Source: Nocardia huaxiensis (GTDB taxonomy: Bacteria > Actinomycetota > Actinomycetes > Mycobacteriales > Mycobacteriaceae). Taken from it: a DNA stretch of 64,000 bases. The notes under the pieces are model-generated. The model saw only the letters and a program-made list of their open reading frames with translations. It was not told the origin of the DNA and did not search any database. The DNA lies in contig NZ_CP059399.1 of assembly GCF_013744875.1 (NCBI RefSeq), positions 2,728,001 to 2,792,000 of the forward strand, given 5' to 3'. Position numbers and translations under genes: made by a program. Numbering within the stretch: the stretch's first letter is position 1; every line of letters begins with the position of its first letter. Below are positions 33,917 to 45,242 of this stretch, one piece after another.

Positions 33917-35080
33917 GTGCAAAAGGTCGGCAAACATTCGGGTTCGCCGGATCCCAAACGTCACCTGTGGGTGTTGGGGCTCATTGCCCCGGGGTGCGCG
34001 TTATTGCCCTCGCAGTTGGTCCTGCGGACCGAGTGCGAGGTGTTCTGGTGGATCGGCCCGATCATCATCCTGATTGCTATACCGGTGCTGGACTGGGTCG
34101 TCGGGGAAGACGGCACCAATCCGCGCGACGAGGACTACGAGCTACTGGCAAGTGACCGCTACTACCGTTGGTGCACATATCTTTTCCTGCCCATCCAGCT
34201 GGTCGGGCTGATCATCGCCGCCGTCATGTGGTCCGGTGACGAGCTGTCGGTCGTCGACAAGCTGGGCCTGGCCGCCACCCTCGGCTTCGTCAGCGGCATC
34301 GGCATCAACGCCGCGCACGAACTCGGGCACCGGGTCGAGCGGCTGGAGCGCTGGCTGTCGAAAATGGCGCTCGCACAGTCGGCGTACGGCCACTTCTTCG
34401 TGGAGCACAATCGCGGGCACCACGCCCGCGTCGCCACCCCGGAGGACCCGGCCAGCGCCCGCATGGGCGAATCGCTGTACGAGTTCCTGCCGCGCAGCGT
34501 GCTGGGCGGTTTCCGCTCCGCAACCGCGCTGGAACGAGATCGGCTGCGGCGCAAGGGGCACCGCTGGTGGAGTGTGCGCAACCACATCCTGCAGGCGTGG
34601 TCTATGACCGTCGTGCTGTTCGGTGGGCTCATGGCGGCGTTCGGCTGGCAGATTCTGCCGTACCTGCTGCTGCAGGCCGTGATCGGCGCGGGTTTGCTGG
34701 AGACGGTGAACTACGTCGAGCACTACGGGTTGCTGCGGCGTCGCCGTCCCAATGGCAACTGGGCGCGCTGCTCGCCGCGCGACAGCTGGAACAGTGATCG
34801 GCTGGTGACCAACATCTTCATGTTCCACCTGCAGCGGCACAGCGACCACCACGCGAATCCGGGACGCCGGTACCAGACGTTGCGCTCTTCGGCTGAAGCA
34901 CCGCAACTTCCGGCCGGCTACGCCTCCATGATCCTGCTCGCGGCCATCCCGCCACTGTGGCGCATGGTCATGGACCCGCGGTTGCTGGCGCACTACAACG
35001 GCGACATCACCCAGGCGAACATCCAGCCGCGCAAGCGCGCTCGCATTCTCGCCGACCACGGGCTGGCGGCGGCTGCCTAA
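33917..35080 (+). CDS. alkB: alkane 1-monooxygenase AlkB
   Basis: AlkB is an integral membrane non-haem diiron enzyme that hydroxylates the terminal carbon of medium- and long-chain n-alkanes. The His-box motifs are present: HELGHR, HNRGHHARVATPEDPASAR, the family segment NYVEHYGLLR, and LQRHSDHHANPGRRYQ. Several hydrophobic helices precede them. The protein is about 387 aa and has no C-terminal rubredoxin fusion. In M. tuberculosis alkB is followed by rubA, rubB and a TetR gene before sahH; here sahH starts 54 nt after alkB and those genes are absent. The start is uncertain: GTG 33917, or GTG 33899 with an ill-spaced GAGG. Confidence 0.93.
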   Translation: MQKVGKHSGSPDPKRHLWVLGLIAPGCALLPSQLVLRTECEVFWWIGPIIILIAIPVLDWVVGEDGTNPRDEDYELLASDRYYRWCTYLFLPIQLVGLIIAAVMWSGDELSVVDKLGLAATLGFVSGIGINAAHELGHRVERLERWLSKMALAQSAYGHFFVEHNRGHHARVATPEDPASARMGESLYEFLPRSVLGGFRSATALERDRLRRKGHRWWSVRNHILQAWSMTVVLFGGLMAAFGWQILPYLLLQAVIGAGLLETVNYVEHYGLLRRRRPNGNWARCSPRDSWNSDRLVTNIFMFHLQRHSDHHANPGRRYQTLRSSAEAPQLPAGYASMILLAAIPPLWRMVMDPRLLAHYNGDITQANIQPRKRARILADHGLAAAA

Positions 35081-35134
35081 CCCAGACAGAGTTCGACTAG
35101 CCTCTCTTGGGAAGCATCCGACCAGGAGAGGCAG

Positions 35135-36610
<1,476 letters not shown>

Positions 36611-36627
36611 GGTAGCCCGAACTCTTC

Positions 36628-36658
36628 GGGGTTCTCAGGGGCTTCGCCCCCGAACCCC
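36628..36658. repeat. dispersed GC-rich palindrome, copy A
   Basis: GGGGTTC (36628-36634) pairs with GAACCCC (36652-36658), enclosing GGGGC/GCCCC around TTC. It is about 90% identical over 45 nt to the copy at 19458, and a similar structure is at 53950. It lies 18 nt after the sahH stop and just before the 36675 terminator. Confidence 0.65.
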
Positions 36659-36674
36659 CAGGAGCGCAAAGCAA

Positions 36675-36707
36675 TCCGGCCGGTCACCCATGGGGTGACC
36701 GGCCGGA
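36675..36707 (+). terminator. terminator of sahH
   Basis: A perfect 15-bp stem, TCCGGCCGGTCACCC (36675-36689) with GGGTGACCGGCCGGA (36693-36707), closes a 3-nt loop and is followed by GGTTTTCC. It is one of the strongest hairpins in the window. Confidence 0.85.
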
Positions 36708-36871
36708 GGTTTTCCGCGTGCTCTCCTTGCAGGGGGAGGTACGCGTCGCACTGTACCGATTCCCGCCGCCGTTGATCTTCGAACGGTGCCCCCAGTTTTC
36801 CGGGCTTTCCACCAGTTGACCTGAACAAAGGTTGAGCTCTTAACGTCGATCGCGGCGAAAGGAATTCGACT

Positions 36872-36925
36872 GTGACAACACTGGTTACGGGTGCGACCGG
36901 AAACACCGGCCGCCAGGTGGTGCGC
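36872..36925 (+). pseudogene. remnant of an NmrA/SDR-type NAD(P)-binding gene (first ~18 codons)
   Basis: A GTG at 36872 with AAAGGA upstream encodes MTTLVTGATGNTGRQVVR, a clean Rossmann start of NmrA-type NAD(P)-binding proteins. After that codon the frame runs into sequence with no similarity, reaching a stop at 37096 antisense to the PIN gene. The rest of the oxidoreductase is missing. The break lies about 45 nt from the end of the PIN-type toxin gene, so the event that brought the toxin-antitoxin pair probably truncated it. Confidence 0.65.
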
Positions 36926-36969
36926 ATGCCGCCTGATGATCGATGGCGTCCGGCTTCGGCTCTGCACCG

Positions 36970-37383
36970 TCAATCGTCATCGGACAACACGACCAGTGGC
37001 AACGGCCACGGCAGTGCCTCGCGTGCAGCCTGCCATCGGGCGCTGTCATGGGTGATGATCTCCCAATCCAGATGCCGTGCCACTGCGACGATATGAGCTG
37101 CGGGCCAGTCGATCTCTTCCGCGGCGGCGAGGATGTCCGCGAGCTCACTGGTGTCGGCGAAGGTCGACAATCCCGTCAGTGCGAGGGTGTCCATGTTGTC
37201 GATGACACCATCGAGTCCGTCGCGAAGATCCTCATCCAATTGGGCTTTCGCCGCCGCCAAGGCGGCGGCGGGAACCGCGACGCGGGTGGCACGGTCGGCG
37301 AGGTGTGCGATCAGGCCTGCGGTTGCGGCCGAGCCGTGCGCGTACGCGAGCAGTACGGTGTCGTCGAAAACGTAGCCCGTCAT
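36970..37383 (-). CDS. PIN-domain toxin (VapC-like)
   Basis: This 137-residue protein has a PIN-like layout: an N-terminal strand with paired acids (GYVFDDTVLLAYAHG), a central acid-rich region (TSELADILAAAEEIDWPAAHIVAVA) and a C-terminal EIITHDSARW segment. These fit the metal-binding acids of PIN ribonucleases, VapC-type toxins that cut tRNA or rRNA. Its ATG overlaps the stop of the upstream small gene by 4 nt (ATGA), the usual antitoxin-toxin arrangement. The assignment to a VapC subgroup is not clear from sequence alone. A gene remnant borders it downstream. Confidence 0.8.
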   Translation of the reverse strand: MTGYVFDDTVLLAYAHGSAATAGLIAHLADRATRVAVPAAALAAAKAQLDEDLRDGLDGVIDNMDTLALTGLSTFADTSELADILAAAEEIDWPAAHIVAVARHLDWEIITHDSARWQAAREALPWPLPLVVLSDDD

Positions 37384-37661
37384 CCGCGTGCGGCTCGCCG
37401 TGCCGCGGCGCGATCCGCCAGCATATCGGCCCACCGTGCGCCTCGTGCCCACCCCTCCGCATCGGACTGTGCAGCGGCAGTTCGCGTTTCGAATGCTGTC
37501 CGCCACCGCACCTTCACCGACTCGTACACATCGAGCACACGATTGAGCGTCTCGTCCACAGTTTCGTTGGGCGAGGCGATCGCGGCCAGGCGGTCACGTG
37601 TCGCGGGAAGCGCCGCCAACGTCGTTTTCGGCTTCTTTCCCGAGTTCTCAGCACTGGTCAT
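37380..37661 (-). CDS. putative antitoxin of the PIN toxin
   Basis: This 93-residue protein is upstream of and coupled to the PIN toxin gene. Residues about 14-50 (TLAALPATRDRLAAIASP then TVDETLNRVLDVYESVKV) resemble a ribbon-helix-helix DNA-binding region; the C-terminal half is Ala/Arg-rich and helical, suited to wrap the toxin. Antitoxins of this type repress their own operon. An AT-rich stretch just upstream (TATATTTTTTGTATG on the minus strand) is the likely promoter, unusually AT-rich for this window. The family name is not certain. Confidence 0.75.
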   Translation of the reverse strand: MTSAENSGKKPKTTLAALPATRDRLAAIASPNETVDETLNRVLDVYESVKVRWRTAFETRTAAAQSDAEGWARGARWADMLADRAAARRAARG

Positions 37662-37747
37662 ACAAAAAATATATCTGACATGCGGAGTTTATGTGACCTT
37701 CCGGCGCGCGGCGCACATCACCCTCCGCCCGTGTATAGGGTGCGCTC

Positions 37748-38851
37748 CTACTTACGGAAGGCGGGCGGGAGCGGCATTCCCTTCTCCCGCATGACTTCTC
37801 GTGCCCGATTCGGGTAGTCGGTGATGATGCCGTCGACGCCCTGATCGAGCACGAGGGCGATGGTGTCCTTGTCGTTCACCGTCCACGGGATGACCTTCAG
37901 GCCGAGTTCGTGGGCCTTGGCCACGTAGGCGGTGTCGGTGGTGAGCTCGAAGCCGGCGTCGCCCACTTTGGCGTCGGAATCCCAGGGGTTCACGTAGGAG
38001 GGGGACGAGATGTTCGCTCCCAGAGCCTTGATCGCGCCGAGCGGGTTGTCGGGGTAGTCCTCGTACTTGACCGGGCCCAGCCACATGCTGCCGGGTTTGA
38101 AGGTGGAGTCGTCGTAGAGGGCGACCGTCGGGATGGCCGGGTTCGCGGCCTTCACCAGGGGCAGGCTGCGCCAGTCGAAGCTCTGGATCTCGACCTTGTC
38201 GATGGCATTGGCCTCGGCGACCGTCGTCAGGATGACGTCGACGAATTCCTCGGGGGTGGCGGACTGTTCGCGCTTCTCGCCCTCGATCTTGGTTTCGATG
38301 TTGTAGCGCAGCTTCTCGAAAGCGCCCGGGTAGGACTTCACGAGGTCGAAGAGCTCGGGCAGCTTGGCGATCTTGTTGCCCGGAAGTTCCTGTGCCTCAG
38401 GGAAACCCGTGAGCTTCTTGCCGCAGTCGAGGGTGTGGACCTGGTCGTAGGTCAGGTCGTGCACCAGCTTGCCGACGTACGGGTACTGCGGATCGTCCGG
38501 GAAGGCCGGGGCGGTGTCGGTGCACTTCTCGGCCTGCATGACCGGGTCGTGCCAGATGAGCGGCACGCTGTCCTTGGTCAGCACGATGTCGAGTTCCAGG
38601 GTGGACACGCCCAGTTCGATGGCCTTGGCGAAGCCGGGCAGGGACTCCTCGATGGTCATGCCGCGCCCGCCGCGATGGGCCTGCAGGTCGAAGGGGCGGT
38701 TGGGGTTGGCCGACGCGCTGGTGGCCGACGACCCGGAGTCCTTGTTGTCCGAATCATTGCCACAGGCCGCCACGCCGAAGGCGGCAACCGCGACTCCGAG
38801 GACCGCAAAAGCGCGCTCGAGCTGCTTCGACTTAGCTCCTTTGGAAGTCAT
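37748..38851 (-). CDS. glycerophosphodiester phosphodiesterase family lipoprotein
   Basis: This 367-residue lipoprotein has a signal peptide ending in a lipobox (GVAAC, Cys30). The mature domain is a GDPD TIM barrel: the LQAHRGGRGMTIEESL segment carries the catalytic His and Arg, TLELDIVLTKDSVPLIWHDP the metal Glu/Asp and second His, and YNIETKIEG another acid. GDPDs hydrolyse glycerophosphodiesters to alcohol and glycerol-3-phosphate. It acts outside the membrane. The usual Pro-Glu-Asn motif after the first His is replaced by IEESL. It is divergent from tmk. Confidence 0.93.
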   Translation of the reverse strand: MTSKGAKSKQLERAFAVLGVAVAAFGVAACGNDSDNKDSGSSATSASANPNRPFDLQAHRGGRGMTIEESLPGFAKAIELGVSTLELDIVLTKDSVPLIWHDPVMQAEKCTDTAPAFPDDPQYPYVGKLVHDLTYDQVHTLDCGKKLTGFPEAQELPGNKIAKLPELFDLVKSYPGAFEKLRYNIETKIEGEKREQSATPEEFVDVILTTVAEANAIDKVEIQSFDWRSLPLVKAANPAIPTVALYDDSTFKPGSMWLGPVKYEDYPDNPLGAIKALGANISSPSYVNPWDSDAKVGDAGFELTTDTAYVAKAHELGLKVIPWTVNDKDTIALVLDQGVDGIITDYPNRAREVMREKGMPLPPAFRK

Positions 38852-38944
38852 GAACGTGACTCTAGCAATCTACTGGCAAACAATAGGGGGACGATCAGGG
38901 CACGCTCCTGTGCACCGCGTACCCTGCGATCGGCCGTCATTCGG

Positions 38945-38957
38945 TAGTCTCGCGGCC
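38945..38957 (+). promoter_or_regulatory. leaderless promoter of tmk
   Basis: TAGTCT (38945-38950) precedes ATG 38958 by 7 nt, and no Shine-Dalgarno is present. This fits the leaderless pattern of wbbL and fbiA. Confidence 0.45.
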
Positions 38958-39605
38958 ATGGGTGCGCTGGTTGTCGTAGAGGGGCTCGACGGTGCGGGCA
39001 AACGCACGCTGACCGATGCCGTCGTCGCCTACCTGCGCGAGCGCGGGCTGACCGTGGCCACCCTCGCGTTCCCCCGCTACGACCGCTCCGTGCACGCCGA
39101 CCTCGCCGCCGAGGCGCTGCGCGGCCGGCACGGCGACCTCGCGGCATCGGTGAATGCCATGGCGCTGCTGTTCGCGCTGGATCGCGCCGACGCCCGCGAC
39201 GAACTGTCGAAGCTGTTGGCGGACAATGACATCGTGCTACTGGACCGCTATGTGGCCTCCAATGCCGCCTACAACGCGGCCCGCCTCGAGCAGGGCGCGA
39301 CCGGCGAAATCGTGAGCTGGGTGGGCGAATTGGAGTTCGGGCGATTCGGGATGCCTGTCCCGAATGTGCAGATTCTCCTGGATGTCCCCGTCGAAGTGGC
39401 CGAGGAACGCGCCCGGCTGCGCGGCGAAGCCGACGCGACACGCGCTCTCGACGCCTACGAAAAAGACGGAGGACTACAGCGCCGCACCGGAATTGTCTAC
39501 CGTGAACTCGCGGACACGAATTGGCACGGACCCTGGTGGGTGCATCGGACCGGTGACGATCCCGCAACACTCGCGGCGCGGATCGCGGAAAATGTTGCTG
39601 GATAG
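38958..39605 (+). CDS. tmk: thymidylate kinase
   Basis: Tmk phosphorylates dTMP to dTDP for DNA synthesis. The 215-residue protein has the P-loop GLDGAGKRT, where Arg replaces the usual Ser/Thr as in the mycobacterial enzyme I recall, the DRYVASNAAYNAAR substrate-binding segment, and a lid region RARLRGEADATR. It is the first gene of the tmk-mtrA-mtrB-lpqB block and mtrA starts 78 nt later. An ATG start next to a TAGTCT box suggests a leaderless mRNA. An in-frame extension to 38469 crosses the divergent gene and is not real. Confidence 0.95.
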   Translation: MGALVVVEGLDGAGKRTLTDAVVAYLRERGLTVATLAFPRYDRSVHADLAAEALRGRHGDLAASVNAMALLFALDRADARDELSKLLADNDIVLLDRYVASNAAYNAARLEQGATGEIVSWVGELEFGRFGMPVPNVQILLDVPVEVAEERARLRGEADATRALDAYEKDGGLQRRTGIVYRELADTNWHGPWWVHRTGDDPATLAARIAENVAG

Positions 39606-39683
39606 GGTTGGATGTGCGCCGACAGGTCACGAGTGTTGGCGTGGCGGCCCGATCGGAGCGCGGAAGGTGACAACATAGTAGTT

Positions 39684-40361
39684 ATGAAGCCGAAGATTCT
39701 GGTCGTCGACGACGATATGGCTCTCGCGGAGATGCTCACGATCGTCTTGCGCGGTGAGGGTTTCGACCCTCACGTCGTCGGTGACGGCACGCAGGCGCTG
39801 ACCGCGGTCCGGGAGCTGCGTCCGGATCTCGTGTTGCTGGATCTCATGCTGCCCGGCATGAACGGCATCGACGTGTGCCGGGTGCTGCGAGCCGACTCGG
39901 GAGTGCCGATCGTGATGCTGACGGCGAAGACCGATACGGTCGACGTCGTCCTGGGTTTGGAAAGCGGCGCAGACGATTACATCGTCAAGCCGTTCAAACC
40001 GAAGGAACTCGTTGCTCGCGTGCGGGCCCGCCTGCGCCGCACCGAGGAGGAGCCGCAAGAACTTCTGTCCATCGCGGACATCGTCATCGACGTGCCGGCG
40101 CACAAGGTGACCCGCGGCGGTCAGCAGATCTCGCTGACTCCCTTGGAATTCGATCTGCTGGTGGCGCTGGCCCGCAAGCCGCGCCAGGTGTTCACCCGCG
40201 AAGTGCTGCTCGAACAGGTCTGGGGCTACCGGCATGCCGCCGATACCCGCCTGGTCAATGTGCACGTGCAGCGGTTGCGCGCCAAGGTGGAGAAGGATCC
40301 CGAGAACCCTGAGATCGTGCTGACCGTACGAGGCGTGGGTTACAAGGCCGGACCGCCGTGA
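39684..40361 (+). CDS. mtrA: response regulator MtrA
   Basis: MtrA is an OmpR-family response regulator, essential in mycobacteria, that controls cell division, DNA replication and cell-wall genes. The 225-residue protein has phospho-acceptor Asp53 ([11 protein letters not shown]), Asp9-11 acid pocket, Lys in [10 protein letters not shown], and a C-terminal winged helix ([35 protein letters not shown]). Its stop overlaps the GTG of mtrB (GTGA). The ATG at 39684 is the conserved start; no Shine-Dalgarno is visible, though a CATAGTAGTT sequence precedes it. The N-terminal 24-residue extension is not conserved. Confidence 0.96.
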   Translation: MKPKILVVDDDMALAEMLTIVLRGEGFDPHVVGDGTQALTAVRELRPDLVLLDLMLPGMNGIDVCRVLRADSGVPIVMLTAKTDTVDVVLGLESGADDYIVKPFKPKELVARVRARLRRTEEEPQELLSIADIVIDVPAHKVTRGGQQISLTPLEFDLLVALARKPRQVFTREVLLEQVWGYRHAADTRLVNVHVQRLRAKVEKDPENPEIVLTVRGVGYKAGPP

Positions 40362-42499
40362 TCGCTGGCTCCAGAAACCGCCTCGAGCGGTGGCTGGCGG
40401 TAGTTGTGGCCTGGTTTCGCACCGTAGGTGAGCAACTGGGCCACGTATGGCGGCGTTCGCTGCAGTTGCGCGTCGTCGTGTCCACGCTCACCCTGTCGCT
40501 GATCGTGATCACGATTCTCGGAGTCGTGCTCACGAGTCAGATCACCGACCGGCTGCTGGATTCGAAGATCAACGCGGCCGTCGAGGAGATGGGCCGTGCG
40601 CGCAACACCGTGCAGGCGACGCTGACCGGTGTGCACGATTCGAGCACCCAGCTGTCCCGATTGGAGGACGCACGCCGCGCGCTCGCGGGCAGCGGCGGCT
40701 CCCAATCCGGCGGCGCCGCAGGCAGTTACGACTCCGCGCTGGTCATGGTGGGGGATTCGCAGAACGAGCTGACCGCGGGGCCGATCCAGGAAATCCCGCC
40801 GGAACTGCGACATTTCGTGCAGGAACGGCAGGTCAGCTATCAGTTCGCACAGGTCTCCGATCCGGACGGCTATCGTGGACCCGCACTGATCATCGGCAGC
40901 CCCGCCGCCGACATTCCCACGCTCGAGATCTACCTGATCTTCCCGCTCACCAATGAGAAGAGCGCGCTGTCCCTCATGCGCGGCACCATGCTCATCGGTG
41001 GCATCGTGTTGCTCGTCCTGCTCGCCGCCATCACCGCCCTGGTGACGCGCCAGGTGGTGCTGCCGATCCGCTCGGCCGCCCGCATCGCCAGCCGCTTCGC
41101 CGACGGCCGTCTGAAAGAACGCATGCTGGTGCGCGGCGAGGACGACATGGCCCGGCTGGCCATGTCGTTCAACGAGATGGCCGAGAGCTTGTCCACGCAG
41201 ATCACGCAATTGGAGGAGTTCGGAAATCTGCAGCGCCGCTTCACATCCGACGTCAGCCATGAACTGCGCACGCCGTTGACCACGGTGCGCATGGCGGCCG
41301 ACCTCATCCACGGATCCAGCGACGACCTGGACCCGGCGCTGGCGCGCTCCGCCGAACTGCTCGTCAACGAACTCGACCGGTTCGAGGGCCTGCTCAACGA
41401 TCTGCTCGAAATCTCCCGCCACGACGCGGGTGTCGCCGAACTCCAGGTGGAATCGCTGGACGTGCGCATGTGCGCGCGGGCCGCGGTGTCCACGGTCCGG
41501 CACCTGGCCAAGGAATCCGGCGTCGAACTCGTCGTCGACATGCCCGAGGAACCCCTGGTGGCCGAGGTGGATCCGCGCCGCGTGGAACGCGTGCTGCGCA
41601 ATCTGCTCGCCAACGCCATCGACCACAGCGAGGGCAAACCGGTGCTCATGCGCATGCGCGGCGACACCGACGCCAATGCCGTCGCCATCGTGGTGCGCGA
41701 TCAGGGCGTGGGCCTGCGGCCCGGCGAGGAGAAGCTGGTGTTCAACCGCTTCTGGCGTTCGGACCCCTCCCGCATGCGCCGCTCCGGCGGCACCGGCCTG
41801 GGCCTGTCCATCAGCGTCGAGGACGCCAACCTGCACGAGGGCAAACTCGAGGCCTGGGGCGAGATCGGCCAGGGCGCGAGCTTCCGCCTCACCCTGCCGC
41901 TCATTCGCGGCCGCAAACTCGGCACCAGCCCACTGCCGTTGGAGCCGCCCAAGAAGCCGCGCCTGGTCGAACCGCTCGCCCTCGAAGCCGGTTCACCCGA
42001 ATCCGGCTCCACCGCAGGCGAACCCGGCTCCGACCCGGCCGAGGGCGACAGCGCGTCCACCGCCCCCGCCGAATTCGGCACGGGCCCCACCGGTGCCGCG
42101 GTCGCACCGGGCTCCGGCCTGCCCGGAAGCGATCCGGACGCGCCGGCGATCGGCCTCCCCGCCGAAACACCCATCGCCGCAACCAAATCCGGCTCGGACG
42201 ACATCCCGTTCGAAGGATTCGTCCGGTTCGACAGCGAAGCCCACACCATCGTCGCGCCGGAAGACCAGGGCGGCGACGCCGCCGAGCCGGAGCACGACGT
42301 GGCCCCGGCCACGGGTACGAGTGGCGCGGACGACCACGGCGACGGCAACGCCCTCCGAGCCGATGCGGCCGCGGGAGCAGAGGCCAACGGCGACAACAGC
42401 ATTGCGGCGACCGATGTCGGTGGCCCGGAAGGCAACGGGGACAGCACAGTTCGGCGAGACGCGGCGCAACCGCCGAGTGCCGGGGACGGCCGGCCATGA
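40358..42499 (+). CDS. mtrB: sensor histidine kinase MtrB with long C-terminal extension
   Basis: MtrB phosphorylates MtrA. The 713-residue protein has two transmembrane helices (about 33-57 and 205-230), an extracytoplasmic loop, a HAMP linker and the kinase core. His301 lies in [15 protein letters not shown]; the ATPase motifs are [18 protein letters not shown] and [10 protein letters not shown]. After about residue 521 comes a ~190-residue Ala/Gly/Pro/Glu/Asp-rich tail, probably disordered, that makes it about 145 residues longer than the 567-residue M. tuberculosis protein. It overlaps mtrA (GTGA) and lpqB (ATGA) by 4 nt each. Confidence 0.96.
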   Translation: MIAGSRNRLERWLAVVVAWFRTVGEQLGHVWRRSLQLRVVVSTLTLSLIVITILGVVLTSQITDRLLDSKINAAVEEMGRARNTVQATLTGVHDSSTQLSRLEDARRALAGSGGSQSGGAAGSYDSALVMVGDSQNELTAGPIQEIPPELRHFVQERQVSYQFAQVSDPDGYRGPALIIGSPAADIPTLEIYLIFPLTNEKSALSLMRGTMLIGGIVLLVLLAAITALVTRQVVLPIRSAARIASRFADGRLKERMLVRGEDDMARLAMSFNEMAESLSTQITQLEEFGNLQRRFTSDVSHELRTPLTTVRMAADLIHGSSDDLDPALARSAELLVNELDRFEGLLNDLLEISRHDAGVAELQVESLDVRMCARAAVSTVRHLAKESGVELVVDMPEEPLVAEVDPRRVERVLRNLLANAIDHSEGKPVLMRMRGDTDANAVAIVVRDQGVGLRPGEEKLVFNRFWRSDPSRMRRSGGTGLGLSISVEDANLHEGKLEAWGEIGQGASFRLTLPLIRGRKLGTSPLPLEPPKKPRLVEPLALEAGSPESGSTAGEPGSDPAEGDSASTAPAEFGTGPTGAAVAPGSGLPGSDPDAPAIGLPAETPIAATKSGSDDIPFEGFVRFDSEAHTIVAPEDQGGDAAEPEHDVAPATGTSGADDHGDGNALRADAAAGAEANGDNSIAATDVGGPEGNGDSTVRRDAAQPPSAGDGRP

Positions 42500-44295
42500 G
42501 GCCGGCGTCCTCGCGCCTGCTGCGGGCGCTCGTCGTGCTCGGCTGCGTGCTGGGCATGACGGGCTGCGCCAGCCTGCCGGATTCGTCCGCACCGCAGGCA
42601 CTGGGGACGCTCGATCGCCAGCCCACCAGTGCCGAACCGGCGCCGCCCATTTCGGGCCGGGAGCCGGATCAGCTGCTGCGTGACTTCCTGCAGGCGACCG
42701 CCGATCCGACCAACCGCCATCAGGCGGCGCGGCAGTTCCTGTCGCCGTCGGCCAATGTGAATTGGGACGATTCGGCCGGGACGACCATCGTGGATCGGCC
42801 GGACACGCTGCGGGAGTCGCGGACCGCCGACACCGCCACCTATGTGATCCGGGCGCGCAAGATCGGCGAACTCTCACCCGACGGCGCCTACCGGGCCAGC
42901 GACGGCACCCTGGAGAACAAGGTCGAGCTGGTGAAGGTAGACGGCGAATGGCGCGTCGACGCCCTCCCGTCCGGCGTGATCGTGGAGCAGACCGCGTTCG
43001 CCAAGTCCTACAAGCGGTATTCGCTGTTCTTCCCCAACCTGGCCGGCCAGGCCATGGTGCCCGACCTGCGCTGGGTCTCGGTCCGCAAGGACCAGCTCCC
43101 GCAGCGCCTGCTCGGCCTGCTCGCCGAGGGCTCGCAGACCGCACTCGAACCGGCCGTCCGCAACCCGCTGTCCACACCGGTGACCCTGCGCGGACCCATC
43201 ACCAAGGCGAACGGCGAGACCGAGAATGTGGGCGTCGGCGCGGGCGGCGTGCAGGTGGACTTCAGCGGCGCCGCGGCGCTCGACCAGAAGGCCAAGGACC
43301 TGCTGGCCACCCAGGTCGTGCTCACCCTCGCCGGCGCCGACGTGATCGGCCCGTACGTGCTGCTCGCCGACGGCAAGCCCCTCGACGAGCGCTACGCCGC
43401 CGGCTGGCAGCTCTCCGATGTCGAGGACATGGGCCCGAACGCGGTGGCCCGCAATCGCGCCGGCCTGCACGCGGTGCGTGACGGCTCGCTGATCAGCGTC
43501 GGCGAGAACGGCATCGCGCCCGCGCCCGGCTTCTTCGGCACCACCCACACCCTGCAGTCGGTGGCGGTGTCCCCGGATGCCCAGCTGGTCGCCGCGGTCG
43601 CCAATTCCGGTCGGCCCGAACCGGAACCGGGCCGCACCCTCATCATCGGCACCTATGACGGCCAGGGCTTCCCGGTGGACGCCGCCGGCAGTTTCACCCG
43701 GCCGTCCTGGCCCGCCGACGGCAGTTCCGCGTGGACGGTGGTGGACGGCGAGAAGGTCAAACGCGCGGTGCACGACCGCGCCACCGGCAATGTGTCGCTG
43801 CAGGACGTGGACATCACCGAACTGATGGCGGCGCAGGCCAATTCGAACGGCTCGGTGCCGCGCGGGCCCATCACCGAACTGCGCATCTCGCCGTCGGGGG
43901 CGCGGGCCGCACTCGTGGCGGGCGGCAAGGTGTACCTGGCCGTGGTGACCCCGCAGCCGGGCGGCAGGTTCGCGCTCACCTCGCCGCTGCCGCTGGCGGT
44001 CGGTCTCACCACGCCGGTCGTGTCCGTGGACTGGCAGACCGACGAGAAGGTGGTCCTGGTCCGCGAGGGCAATATCGATCCGGTGGCGACGGTCCTGGTG
44101 GACGGCTCCGGTTTCCAGGCCCAGACCACCCAGAACCTGACCCCGCCGGTGCGCGTCGTGAGCGCCGTCCCGGACCACGAATACGTGGCCGATTCCCGCG
44201 CGGTGCTGGAACTCACCCGCAATCCCGAGGGCGGCGAATACTGGCGCGAGGTCCCGGGTCTCGGGGCCAATGCGGTCCCGGTGCTGCCGGGCTAG
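42496..44295 (+). CDS. lpqB: lipoprotein LpqB, MtrAB accessory factor
   Basis: LpqB is a lipoprotein that interacts with MtrB and modulates its activity. The 599-residue protein has a lipobox LGMTGCAS (Cys24), a GerMN-like domain in the first half ([40 protein letters not shown]) and a C-terminal beta-propeller-like region. Coupled to mtrB by an ATGA overlap, the standard mtrAB-lpqB operon. The ATG at 42496 directly precedes the signal peptide. It ends before comF with about 105 nt of intergenic sequence. Confidence 0.96.
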   Translation: MRPASSRLLRALVVLGCVLGMTGCASLPDSSAPQALGTLDRQPTSAEPAPPISGREPDQLLRDFLQATADPTNRHQAARQFLSPSANVNWDDSAGTTIVDRPDTLRESRTADTATYVIRARKIGELSPDGAYRASDGTLENKVELVKVDGEWRVDALPSGVIVEQTAFAKSYKRYSLFFPNLAGQAMVPDLRWVSVRKDQLPQRLLGLLAEGSQTALEPAVRNPLSTPVTLRGPITKANGETENVGVGAGGVQVDFSGAAALDQKAKDLLATQVVLTLAGADVIGPYVLLADGKPLDERYAAGWQLSDVEDMGPNAVARNRAGLHAVRDGSLISVGENGIAPAPGFFGTTHTLQSVAVSPDAQLVAAVANSGRPEPEPGRTLIIGTYDGQGFPVDAAGSFTRPSWPADGSSAWTVVDGEKVKRAVHDRATGNVSLQDVDITELMAAQANSNGSVPRGPITELRISPSGARAALVAGGKVYLAVVTPQPGGRFALTSPLPLAVGLTTPVVSVDWQTDEKVVLVREGNIDPVATVLVDGSGFQAQTTQNLTPPVRVVSAVPDHEYVADSRAVLELTRNPEGGEYWREVPGLGANAVPVLPG

Positions 44296-44401
44296 GGACG
44301 GTCCGAGCGGCGGGTCCGTTCTAGCCCGCTGTACACGTATTTCGGCTTGTTCTGGGGGTATTCGCGCCGGTAGGCAAGGTTCTGCGCGCACACTGAAGGG
44401 T

Positions 44402-45046
44402 ATGGGGGAGCTGCTGGATCTGATCCTGCCGCGCACCTGCGGCGGCTGCGGAGCGAGTGGAACGGGCTGGTGCGCCGACTGCGCCGGATCGCTGTCGGGC
44501 CCGCCGATCCGCATTCGCCCGCGCGCCGATCCCGGGGTGCCGTGCTGGGCGCTGGCCGCCTATCGGGGCGTGCCACGACGGGCCGTGCTGGCCGCCAAGG
44601 AACAGCATCGCCGCGATCTGGCGACCCCGCTGGGCACGGCTCTGGCCAGGGGGCTGAACCGATTACGGGACACCTCCCGCCCCCTGATCCTGGTGCCCGC
44701 ACCCAGTCGCGGCAGCGCCTCGCGCCGTCGCGGCGGTGACCCCGTGGTGCGTGCGGCACGCGTCGCCGCAGGTTGGCTGACCGATAGCCAACTGGTACGA
44801 ATGTTGCGGTTCCGGCCCGGTGTGCGGGATTCGGTCGGTCTGGGCGCGGGCGACCGGCAGCACAATGTACGCGGGCGGATCATCGTAGTACCGAGCTCCT
44901 CGACGAGGGGGTGGTTTCCGGCAAATGCCCAGGTAGTGCTTATCGATGACGTGCTGACCACCGGTACGACGGCGAGTGAGTCGGTGCGGGTGCTGGCTGG
45001 TACGGGTGTGCCGGTTTGTGCCGTGCTGGTGACGTGCCACGCTTGA
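44402..45046 (+). CDS. ComF family phosphoribosyltransferase-like protein
   Basis: This 214-residue protein is related to ComF and GntX (Rv3242c type). A four-Cys N-terminal zinc ribbon (Cys13, Cys16, Cys24, Cys27) precedes a phosphoribosyltransferase fold with the PRPP-binding motif VVLIDDVLTTGTTASES. It is shorter than classic ComF; the central region (ARGLNRLRDTSRPLILVPAPS) is conserved. The role in DNA uptake shown in Bacillus is not established in actinobacteria. The ATG at 44402 matches the family start and follows TGAAGGGT. hpf follows after 196 nt with no obvious feature in between. Confidence 0.92.
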   Translation: MGELLDLILPRTCGGCGASGTGWCADCAGSLSGPPIRIRPRADPGVPCWALAAYRGVPRRAVLAAKEQHRRDLATPLGTALARGLNRLRDTSRPLILVPAPSRGSASRRRGGDPVVRAARVAAGWLTDSQLVRMLRFRPGVRDSVGLGAGDRQHNVRGRIIVVPSSSTRGWFPANAQVVLIDDVLTTGTTASESVRVLAGTGVPVCAVLVTCHA

Positions 45047-45242
45047 TTCTTCGAAATTTGCGTGAACACTGGCGGACAGGTCGCTGGCGGACTAACTTGG
45101 CGATCAGACACCCGAACTCGACGTTTGGAGGTGGCGCCTCGGACATCATGTGCCGAGCGGTTTCCGTTGAGACACCGACGATCGGCACACGTTTCAATCC
45201 CGCCGCACGAGCGGCTTGTGCGGCCAGATCCGGGAGGTACGC

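Noticed and set aside
38148..38468. Forward extension of tmk or an upstream gene
   Set aside because: The only forward frame here lies inside the opposite-strand GDPD gene and lacks a ribosome site.
45047..45242. Possible small RNA or gene between comF and hpf
   Set aside because: No ORF with a start site, no stable hairpin and no known RNA motif; treated as leader of hpf.
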